Source: Streptococcus vestibularis ATCC 49124 (lineage in GTDB: Bacteria > Bacillota > Bacilli > Lactobacillales > Streptococcaceae). From it: DNA of 26,382 nucleotides. Positions 17,024-21,490 of this stretch are shown piece after piece (the stretch's first letter is position 1; each line of letters starts with the position of its first letter). The position numbers were made by a program, and so were the translations under genes. The DNA lies in assembly GCF_000188295.1 (NCBI RefSeq), contig NZ_GL831112.1, positions 290,439 through 316,820 of the forward strand. The letters are read 5' to 3'. The notes under the pieces are model-generated. The model saw only the letters and a list, made by a program, of their open reading frames with translations, was not told the DNA's origin and did no database searches.

Positions 17024-17136
17024 AAAGTTATATTTTAGGGATGGTTTGCATGGCTGTTATGAGTTTTTTAGATAAGCCTATTATGTCATTTCTTGAAAAA
17101 CACAAGGCTACCAATTCCGTTAAGAAGAAATCCTAA
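17011..17136 (+). CDS. 41-residue single-pass membrane protein, possible immunity remnant
   Basis: The 41-residue product (MFDLKSYILGMVCMAVMSFL...) has one hydrophobic segment at about 6-20 and a basic, Lys-rich C-terminus (NSVKKKS). Its ATG overlaps the last four codons of the leader-only gene, so it would be translated by coupling, and its ribosome binding site overlaps the GG codons (GGTGGTGATGG). It may be the remains of an immunity protein or of a bacteriocin fused out of frame. No family is recognised. Confidence 0.5.
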   Translation: MFDLKSYILGMVCMAVMSFLDKPIMSFLEKHKATNSVKKKS

Positions 17137-17223
17137 CTGAGATGTCTTGTCAATTGCTGGTCTGTGAATAGCATGTGAATTATGATTGAAAATTTCGATA
17201 TAAGAGAAGAGGTATTTGTAATC

Positions 17224-17397
17224 ATGACCAAAAAACGCCTAGTGTCTCTAATGATGTCTATGGGCTTCGTCCTTGTTGCCTTACATAACTTTGGAGAAAA
17301 ACTGAATTTTGGACTTCAATGCCTAAATCTTATCGGGTTATGTTTATTTCTCTTTCTTATGTGTACGGTTATCAAGGATATAAGGTCAGACAAGTAG
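17224..17397 (+). CDS. Small two-helix immunity-like protein, paralogue C
   Basis: The 57-residue product has two hydrophobic segments (about 6-22 and 33-50) and the N-L-I-G-L motif in the same place as in the 55-residue proteins at 16627 and 17494. It therefore looks like a divergent member of the same small family. An in-frame ATG at 17182 would add 14 residues. I prefer 17224 because GAAGAGG lies upstream and because the paralogues begin at this point. The stop codon lies inside the third ComR-type palindrome. The role is inferred from context. Confidence 0.65.
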   Translation: MTKKRLVSLMMSMGFVLVALHNFGEKLNFGLQCLNLIGLCLFLFLMCTVIKDIRSDK

Positions 17398-17441
17398 TGA
17401 CATTTATGTCACTACTTTTTTATCGGCTTCCAATCTATAAT
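17393..17441 (+). promoter_or_regulatory. ComR-type promoter 3
   Basis: The same 24-bp palindrome (17393-17416) is followed by a T-tract and TATAAT (17436-17441) 19 bp later. The flanks differ from copies 1 and 2, and no leader peptide follows. The first gene behind it is the immunity-like gene at 17494. Confidence 0.8.
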
Positions 17442-17493
17442 AAAATTCATAGATTATGCACAGACTAGCTAAAAACACTTTAAGGAGAAAAGT

Positions 17494-17661
17494 ATGTTTA
17501 AAAACTCAAAACCGTATTTACTGGCTACCATTCTCATCGGAATGGGCCTCGCTAATCTATTTAGAAGCTTGGATGCAGTTCACCATACCATTAACTTGCT
17601 AGGGCTAACGGTGCTTCTTTATAGCTTACTTTTTAAAAAGTGGGTACAGTTTCAAAAGTAA
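17494..17661 (+). CDS. Small two-helix immunity-like protein, paralogue B
   Basis: The 55-residue product is about 60% identical by eye to the one at 16627. The shared core is ANLFR-x-LD-x-VHH-x-INL-x-GLT, and the ending is similar (KKW-x3-K). It has two hydrophobic segments. Ribosome binding site AAGGAG lies 8 nt upstream. It is the first gene after the third ComR-type promoter, with no bacteriocin gene between, so it looks like an orphan immunity gene that could protect against peptides made by sister strains. That role is inference. Confidence 0.75.
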   Translation: MFKNSKPYLLATILIGMGLANLFRSLDAVHHTINLLGLTVLLYSLLFKKWVQFQK

Positions 17662-17664
17662 CCT

Positions 17665-17865
17665 TTGGTCACTTTGAACGTAAGATGCTTGCAAATGCTT
17701 ATTTTTGATGTTCCCGAAGTAAAATTATTCTTGCTAATGATAGCGGAGATTATATTATATTTGATTGCATATCTTTGTAATAGAGAAAACAAAGATATGT
17801 ATATTCGCCTATTTAAAGTATCAGTACTAATGACACTACTGTATTACATCTCCAGTAGAATTTAA
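17665..17865 (+). CDS. Possible small membrane protein
   Basis: An open frame of 66 codons starting at TTG 17665, or 56 codons from ATG 17695, encodes two hydrophobic stretches (KLFLLMIAEIILYLIAYL and VSVLMTLLYYI) around a charged loop. The size and topology resemble other immunity-like proteins here. No convincing ribosome binding site precedes either start, so this may be a degraded gene. No family is recognised. Confidence 0.35.
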   Translation: MVTLNVRCLQMLIFDVPEVKLFLLMIAEIILYLIAYLCNRENKDMYIRLFKVSVLMTLLYYISSRI

Positions 17866-17897
17866 TCGCTAAGGGCTTACTTGAAATCTTACAGCTG

Positions 17898-17903
17898 TAT
17901 AAT
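17898..17903 (+). promoter_or_regulatory. Possible -10 box upstream of the 17991 gene
   Basis: A perfect TATAAT lies about 90 nt before the ATG. The -35 region is poor (GCTTAC, 17 bp upstream). No ComR- or BlpR-type repeat is present here. Confidence 0.4.
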
Positions 17904-17990
17904 AAAATACAGAGAGGAATAGAGTTAAATGTAATAGCTTATTAGGTTTGCAAGACTGACTGAGGTTATTCATAGTTTAGGTGTTTTATC

Positions 17991-18392
17991 ATGAAGTTAA
18001 AGAATATTAGTTCGAGTGTATTGCGATCTTTTAGAACCATCACTGCTGCGTTGGCAGTTTTCCTTATAAGTATCAGCCTTTCTCTCTACAAAAGCAAGAT
18101 CTCGCCAGGAACTTGGCTAGCAGTCGGAGCACTAGCTTTAGTAGTCATTTTTGTTAATGGACTGCTCTACCGTATGCTTAAGAAGCGTCCAGATTCAGTA
18201 AATCTGTTAACAATACGGCAGTCCTTCATTGTTTTTCTTGTCATCTCATTTCTTGTGCTTTGTGTAGAGTTTTACACATTACTTACATTTAGTGATACCA
18301 CAGACCGCATAATGTTGGTCGTATTAATGCTTTTGTTAATTCTCTGTGATTTTCTAGCTTACTTGCAAGTCAAAAAATATTTTAAAAAATAG
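17991..18392 (+). CDS. Four-helix membrane protein, bacteriocin-immunity-like
   Basis: The 133-residue protein has four predicted membrane segments (about 17-31, 40-56, 74-97 and 105-124) and a basic end. Its N-terminus (MKLKNISSSVLRSFR) resembles that of the 137-residue protein at 20602 (MLHLNRLRSSTLRYLR), and the overall layout matches, so the two are probably paralogues. Proteins of this size and topology are common in blp loci, where they are thought to give immunity. No bacteriocin gene lies immediately upstream. The ribosome binding site is weak (TTTAGGTG). Confidence 0.65.
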   Translation: MKLKNISSSVLRSFRTITAALAVFLISISLSLYKSKISPGTWLAVGALALVVIFVNGLLYRMLKKRPDSVNLLTIRQSFIVFLVISFLVLCVEFYTLLTFSDTTDRIMLVVLMLLLILCDFLAYLQVKKYFKK

Positions 18393-18441
18393 AAAATATA
18401 GTAACCATTTGTGACATTATTCGATTTACGTTGCATAAAAG

Positions 18442-18541
18442 TGTTATAATAAGAAAGTGATTCAGTAAATATGTGAAAATTAGAGGAAGATTTCCAATGA
18501 TTGAAGGATGTTCTTCAGGAATTACCATTCGGGACATATAG
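18442..18541 (+). other. Extended -10 box and 14-codon reading frame before BlpR box 1
   Basis: TGT plus TATAAT (18442-18450) is followed by AGAGGAAGA and an ATG at 18497 opening a 14-codon frame (MIEGCSSGITIRDI) that ends at 18541 inside the BlpR-type box. It could be the remnant of a deleted gene or a chance frame. Confidence 0.3.
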
Positions 18542-18589
18542 CCACTTTTTGGGACGCTAGCTCTGATAGAGACACTTGAATGCTATACT
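18524..18589 (+). promoter_or_regulatory. BlpR-type direct-repeat promoter 1
   Basis: The imperfect direct repeats ACCATTCGGGAC and ACTTTTTGGGAC place two GGGAC cores (18531 and 18551) 20 bp apart. An extended -10 (TGC TATACT, 18584-18589) begins 28 bp after the second core. This is the form expected for LytTR-family response regulators such as BlpR. It drives the peptide gene at 18640. Confidence 0.85.
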
Positions 18590-18707
18590 AAAGATGTTAT
18601 TGAGAGATCACACGATAAAAATTTTAGGAGGTAGTTGCCATGGCAACTCAAACAATTGAAAACTTTAACACCCTTGACCTCGAAACACTTGCTAGTGTTG
18701 AAGGAGG
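18529..18707 (+). repeat. BlpR-promoter plus leader cassette, copy 1 (179 bp)
   Basis: This differs from 19963-20141 at only about four positions by eye. The block runs from the first GGGAC half-site through promoter, untranslated region, ribosome binding site and leader codons to the double-glycine codons, where similarity stops abruptly. Confidence 0.9.
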
Positions 18708-18771
18708 TGGATGTAGTTGGAGAGGCGCAGGTGGTACTGTTGCCTATGGAGCAACCTGCTGGTGGAGCTAA
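18640..18771 (+). CDS. Very short two-cysteine double-glycine peptide
   Basis: The 43-residue precursor has a leader ending LDLETLASVEGG (Gly22-Gly23) and a predicted mature part of only 20 residues. The mature part has Cys25 and Cys40, Gly/Ala in the middle, and a Trp-Trp-Ser end. That is much shorter than usual class II bacteriocins and lacks a long GxxxG helix. TTTAGGAGG precedes the ATG and a BlpR-type promoter lies upstream. It may be a small bacteriocin closed by one disulfide, or the remnant of a longer peptide after an internal deletion. The leader is nearly identical to that at 20074. A 30-residue membrane protein gene follows 3 nt later. Confidence 0.75.
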   Translation: MATQTIENFNTLDLETLASVEGGGCSWRGAGGTVAYGATCWWS

Positions 18772-18774
18772 TCT

Positions 18775-18867
18775 ATGGTATATTTTATTATAGGTTTTGT
18801 TGTTGCTTTGTTAGGTAATATCTTTTTCAACAAGGTCAATAAAAATAAACATAAAAAATCATCTTGA
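18775..18867 (+). CDS. 30-residue single-pass membrane peptide, putative immunity
   Basis: The product has one hydrophobic segment (residues 2-18, YFIIGFVVALLGNIFF) and a strongly basic tail (NKVNKNKHKKSS). It starts 3 nt after the stop of the 18640 peptide, so translation is probably coupled; GGAG inside the upstream gene can serve as ribosome binding site. By position it would protect against the upstream peptide. No family is recognised. Confidence 0.55.
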   Translation: MVYFIIGFVVALLGNIFFNKVNKNKHKKSS

Positions 18868-18971
18868 ACATATACGGGTATTTTCATAACAATTTTTAAT
18901 AATTTGTTTATAAGATAGTGTTATTTTCTTTGAACAAATAGTTTATTTTTATGTAGATGAGGAGTTAACTA

Positions 18972-19199
18972 ATGATTACAGAACTAACATATAACGACCT
19001 TGAAACACTTGCTAGTGTTGAAGGAGGACGAGTCAATTGGGAACGATGGGGAATGTGTGGGGCCTCTGTCGCCGTAGGTGCTTCAGAAGGATTCTCTGCA
19101 GCTGCAGGTGGAACGGCTTTCTTCATTGGACCGTATACAATTGGAACTGGTGCAGTAGGTGCAGCTATTGGAGGTGGAGTAGCCTTACCTGGCTGTTAA
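18972..19199 (+). CDS. Class II bacteriocin-like peptide with double-glycine leader
   Basis: The 75-residue precursor has a shorter leader (MITELTYNDLETLASVEGG, Gly18-Gly19). The mature part of 56 residues starts RVNWERWGMC and is Gly/Ala-rich with repeated GxxxG-like spacing (GAVGAAIGGG). It has two cysteines, C29 and C75, the second being the last residue. GAGGAG lies 8 nt upstream of the ATG. No BlpR- or ComR-type box lies directly upstream, so it is probably read through from the BlpR promoter at 18524 or from an unrecognised promoter near 18910-18950. A putative immunity gene follows after 11 nt. Confidence 0.82.
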   Translation: MITELTYNDLETLASVEGGRVNWERWGMCGASVAVGASEGFSAAAGGTAFFIGPYTIGTGAVGAAIGGGVALPGC

Positions 19200-19210
19200 G
19201 GAGAACAACA

Positions 19211-19603
19211 ATGACACATAGAGTTTCAAAAAGGGATATAGTGCTATTTGTCATTGCCCAAGTAGTTAGCATATCCTTACTGGTACTTTTTTTTAGTCAA
19301 TTACTTCATAACTTATCATCCGTATTCCAATTGGTCTACATCGTAGCAGCCCTCTTAGTGGTTGTGGTTGATATATTGCTCATTCGAAAAATAATGACAA
19401 GAAGAGAAGAACCAACTGTGTTAAATCAATTAAAAGCTTCCCTAGCTTGTTTCTTGTTACTGACACTTAGTTGCCTTCGTTTTTTGACAACAGATTTCTA
19501 TTATCAAAAAGTTATCGCTATATTTGTAGGTTTTTTTTCATTATTGGGTTTCGTACTATTTTTATGGGGCATCAAGTATATCAACCATAATATAGAGAAG
19601 TAA
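19211..19603 (+). CDS. Four-helix membrane protein, putative immunity
   Basis: The 130-residue protein has four hydrophobic segments (about 10-28, 36-55, 74-90 and 100-122), a basic loop in the middle (IRKIMTRREE) and a charged end. This is the size and topology of the other immunity-like proteins at 17991 and 20602. The start at ATG 19211 is set by AAGGAGAACAACA directly upstream; the frame is open further upstream through the previous gene, but that part is an antisense-like shadow of the bacteriocin frame. Tight spacing behind the 18972 bacteriocin supports an immunity role. Confidence 0.7.
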   Translation: MTHRVSKRDIVLFVIAQVVSISLLVLFFSQLLHNLSSVFQLVYIVAALLVVVVDILLIRKIMTRREEPTVLNQLKASLACFLLLTLSCLRFLTTDFYYQKVIAIFVGFFSLLGFVLFLWGIKYINHNIEK

Positions 19604-19631
19604 GTAATTGACAAAATAAGGAGTATAAGCA

Positions 19632-19718
19632 ATGTTTACAAAATTAACTCATAACGACGGTGCAGGAGCTGGATTTGCAGGCGGTAGCACAGCATTTTGT
19701 TATGGTACAGCTGAATAA
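19632..19718 (+). CDS. Bacteriocin-like peptide with a deleted leader
   Basis: The 28-residue frame starts MFTKLTHND, which parallels MITELTYND of the 18972 leader. It then jumps straight to a Gly-rich stretch (GAGAGFAGGSTAFCYGTAE), so the part of the leader with LETLASVEGG is missing. Only one cysteine remains. AAGGAG precedes the ATG. It looks like an internally deleted bacteriocin gene that can no longer be processed by the usual transporter. A leaderless active peptide is the less likely alternative. Confidence 0.55.
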   Translation: MFTKLTHNDGAGAGFAGGSTAFCYGTAE

Positions 19719-19743
19719 TCTTCATTTGAGATAGGTGATACAA

Positions 19744-19899
19744 ATGAAGAAATACCTAATCATTTTTTCGACTATTGCGATGATATATTTATATAGCAAA
19801 GTACTATTGTCATCAGGAAATATCTATCAACTTTTGTTAGCATCAATAGGATTCTTTTTCTTTTTATTTGGAGTCTATAGGCAGTATAGAAAGAATTAG
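19744..19899 (+). CDS. 51-residue two-helix membrane protein, putative immunity
   Basis: The product (MKKYLIIFSTIAMIYLYSKV ...) has two hydrophobic stretches (about 4-17 and 29-42) and a basic end (YRQYRKN). AGGTGA lies 6 nt before the ATG. It follows the deleted bacteriocin gene at 19632, so it may be the immunity gene that outlived its bacteriocin. No family is recognised. Confidence 0.6.
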   Translation: MKKYLIIFSTIAMIYLYSKVLLSSGNIYQLLLASIGFFFFLFGVYRQYRKN

Positions 19900-19915
19900 T
19901 TAAAGCTTTTTCAAT

Positions 19916-19958
19916 AAGACATGGAATGAATCAAAAATGATATTCAGTCTTTTTTTTA
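19916..19958 (+). terminator. Probable terminator between bacteriocin modules
   Basis: AAGAC...GAATC pairs imperfectly with GATATTC...GTCTT, followed by a long T-tract that runs into BlpR box 2. The stem has bulges, so it is a moderate call. Confidence 0.55.
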
Positions 19959-20023
19959 CTACTCGGGACATATAGCCACTTATTGGGACGCTAGCTCTGA
20001 TAGAGACACTTGAATGCTATACT
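19958..20023 (+). promoter_or_regulatory. BlpR-type direct-repeat promoter 2
   Basis: GGGAC cores at 19965 and 19985 are 20 bp apart. The extended -10 TGC TATACT (20018-20023) begins 28 bp after the second core, as in the other three boxes. The upstream arm is degenerate (ACTACTC in place of ACCATTC). It drives the two peptide genes at 20074 and 20325. Confidence 0.85.
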
Positions 20024-20141
20024 AAAGATGTGATTGAGAGATCACACGATAAAAATTTTAGGAGGTAGTTGCCATGGCAACTCAAACAATTGAAAACTTT
20101 AACACCCTCGACCTTGAAACACTTGCTAGTGTTGAAGGAGG
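19963..20141 (+). repeat. BlpR-promoter plus leader cassette, copy 2 (179 bp)
   Basis: This is a near-identical copy of 18529-18707, with about four differences. It ends at the double-glycine codons, after which the two genes share nothing obvious. Confidence 0.9.
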
Positions 20142-20292
20142 AGGGAAAAGAACAGCAGATGTCTTTTTAAGTTCTGTTGGGGGTGCTGCTGAAGGAGTTT
20201 ACTATTGTGCTGGCGTTGGAGCTCTCACACCGTATACTGTTGTTGGTTGTGCTGGCATTGGAGCGGTGGTCGGAGCCTTCTTTCCACACTAG
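20074..20292 (+). CDS. Class IIb bacteriocin-like peptide, first of a pair
   Basis: The 72-residue precursor has leader MATQTIENFN...LASVEGG (Gly22-Gly23) and a mature part of 49 residues starting GKRTADV. The mature part is Gly/Ala/Val-rich with GxxxG-type spacing (GGAAEG, GIGAVVG) and holds two cysteines, C45 and C59. TTTAGGAGG lies 8 nt upstream of the ATG, behind BlpR-type promoter 2. A second bacteriocin-like gene follows after 32 nt, the usual arrangement for a two-peptide bacteriocin whose helices pack through GxxxG motifs. It resembles blp peptides of S. thermophilus; an exact symbol is not given because the names vary. Confidence 0.88.
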   Translation: MATQTIENFNTLDLETLASVEGGGKRTADVFLSSVGGAAEGVYYCAGVGALTPYTVVGCAGIGAVVGAFFPH

Positions 20293-20324
20293 AGCAAGCT
20301 AAATTTATTTAAGGAGAAAAAATA

Positions 20325-20552
20325 ATGAAAACTGAAGAACTTGAAAAATTCTTGAACTTGAACGATACAACTCTTTCTAATATTGAAGGAGGTAATCTTT
20401 CTGCAGGTGATGTAGGGACTGCATTTGGAATATGTGCCACAGCAGGTGCTGTTATTGGAGGTGCCTTAGGTTCTGTACCGGGAGCGCTTGGTGGAGCAGT
20501 ATTAGGTGCACAATATTGTGGGGGCACATGGGTGATTCTTAGAACTCACTAA
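20325..20552 (+). CDS. Class IIb bacteriocin-like peptide, second of a pair
   Basis: The 75-residue precursor has a different leader (MKTEELEKFLNLNDTTLSNIEGG, Gly22-Gly23) and a mature part of 52 residues. It is rich in Gly/Ala with several GxxxG motifs (GAVIGGALG, GALGGAVLG), two cysteines (C37 and C65), and a Trp near the C-terminus. AAGGAG lies upstream of the ATG. It is co-transcribed with the 20074 peptide and is its likely partner. The four-helix protein at 20602 is the probable immunity gene of the pair. Confidence 0.87.
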   Translation: MKTEELEKFLNLNDTTLSNIEGGNLSAGDVGTAFGICATAGAVIGGALGSVPGALGGAVLGAQYCGGTWVILRTH

Positions 20553-20601
20553 TAGTTATCGTGATTCTAGAAACGTATGATTGACTTTGAGGTATAATGA
20601 A

Positions 20602-21015
20602 ATGTTGCATCTTAACCGACTTCGTTCAAGTACTTTACGTTATTTACGATTAATAATTGTCACTTTAGGATTACTAGGTGGGAATATTTGTCTTGAGTTA
20701 TTTTCTAATGGTTATTCATTCCTTTTTTGGTTGCCGTTAGGTCTGGTTTCGTTACTTTTCCTGATTTATCTACCACTGCTTATTAAACGAGAACTGAGCA
20801 TTCGTCCAGTAGAGGAACAAAACTTTACACCTAAACAGATTTATGCAGTGCTAGGACTGGTTAATTTAGGTGCTATTTTATACGCGATTTACAGTATTTG
20901 TATCAGTACTGATGAAGAATGGAATAACTATATGGTTATTTTACTTTTTCTTGACGTTTGTTACTTAGCTTATATAACTCCCAAAGTGTTAAAAATAATC
21001 AGAAAGGAAAAGTAA
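20602..21015 (+). CDS. Four-helix membrane protein, putative immunity of the two-peptide bacteriocin
   Basis: The 137-residue protein has four hydrophobic segments (about 17-32, 37-58, 79-100 and 108-124) and a basic end (KVLKIIRKEK). Its N-terminus is similar to that of the 17991 protein, so they are probably paralogues. I chose ATG 20602 because GAGG lies 9 nt upstream; an in-frame TTG at 20581 has no ribosome binding site. A TATAAT sequence at 20593 lies too close to the start to be a normal promoter. Position behind the 20074-20325 pair supports an immunity role. Confidence 0.72.
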   Translation: MLHLNRLRSSTLRYLRLIIVTLGLLGGNICLELFSNGYSFLFWLPLGLVSLLFLIYLPLLIKRELSIRPVEEQNFTPKQIYAVLGLVNLGAILYAIYSICISTDEEWNNYMVILLFLDVCYLAYITPKVLKIIRKEK

Positions 21016-21127
21016 TCTACAGGAATAATGGGGCTTAGAGTTAACTTAGTATCTCTAGTGACACCTTGAGGAATAAATTCTGCCCTTATAGCAATACACT
21101 TCTGTCGTACCATAAGGAGGTAAACTA

Positions 21128-21307
21128 ATGCTTATAGAACTAACATATAAAGAACTTGAAGCTATTCAAGGTGGCGCTGTCTGTCGTATGCCAAATGTGA
21201 ATAACAAGGAGGGTGACCCTTTTAAAGGAACCCTAGTGCCACTGCCTCGGCATCCACGAGACGAAGCCTATCCGATGGTATACTTACCTGTCTGTGCTAT
21301 TATGTAA
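21128..21307 (+). CDS. Atypical double-glycine peptide, Pro-rich and charged
   Basis: The 59-residue precursor has a short, clear leader (MLIELTYKELEAIQGG, Gly15-Gly16) similar to that of the 18972 gene. The mature part of 43 residues is unlike its neighbours: Pro-rich (six or so prolines), charged, few glycines and no GxxxG helix. Two cysteines (C19 and C56) lie near the two ends and could close a large disulfide loop. TAAGGAGGT lies 8 nt before the ATG, a very strong site. No BlpR or ComR box is directly upstream, and no immunity gene follows before the terminator at 21344. It may be a bacteriocin of a different class or a secreted signal; neither is proven. Confidence 0.72.
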   Translation: MLIELTYKELEAIQGGAVCRMPNVNNKEGDPFKGTLVPLPRHPRDEAYPMVYLPVCAIM

Positions 21308-21343
21308 GAACTTGAAATGACAACTCTCATTTGATAAGAATTT

Positions 21344-21392
21344 AAAAAGTCCCTGTTATTACCCGAACCTTCTGGTGATAGTGGGATTTTTT
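21344..21392 (+). terminator. Terminator after the Pro-rich peptide gene
   Basis: AAAAAGTCCC...TATTACC pairs with GGTGATA...GGGATTTTT in a long imperfect hairpin followed by T residues. It separates the bacteriocin genes from the thiol-disulfide gene. Confidence 0.75.
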
Positions 21393-21400
21393 ATATTCTT

Positions 21401-21466
21401 ACCATTCGGGACGTATAGTCACTTTTTGGGACGTTAGCTTCTATGAGAGTTGTAAATTGTTAAACT
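21401..21466 (+). promoter_or_regulatory. BlpR-type direct-repeat promoter 3
   Basis: ACCATTCGGGAC and ACTTTTTGGGAC have GGGAC cores at 21408 and 21428. The extended -10 TGT TAAACT (21461-21466) begins 28 bp after the second core. It drives the thioredoxin-fold gene at 21491. Confidence 0.82.
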
Positions 21467-21490
21467 AGACTAAGTAATCGAAAGGAGTTT

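Noticed and set aside
17672..17702. Possible decayed leader (TTTGAACGTAAGATGCTTGCAAATGCT resembles leader codons around LETLANV)
   Set aside because: Only GCTTGCAAATG is convincingly shared; no ribosome binding site or double-glycine codons follow. Too weak to call.
17830..17840. ATGACACTACT as a fourth ComR-type half-site
   Set aside because: It is a single half-site with one mismatch inside an open frame, without the other arm, T-tract or a correctly spaced -10 box.
19037..19210. N-terminal extension of the 19211 immunity-like protein
   Set aside because: The upstream open frame lies over the 18972 bacteriocin gene in another frame and gives Cys/Trp/Arg-rich nonsense. A good ribosome binding site sits just before ATG 19211.
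20593..20598. TATAAT as promoter of the 20602 gene
   Set aside because: It ends 3 nt before the start codon, so transcription would begin inside the gene. The GAGG next to it fits better as a ribosome binding site.
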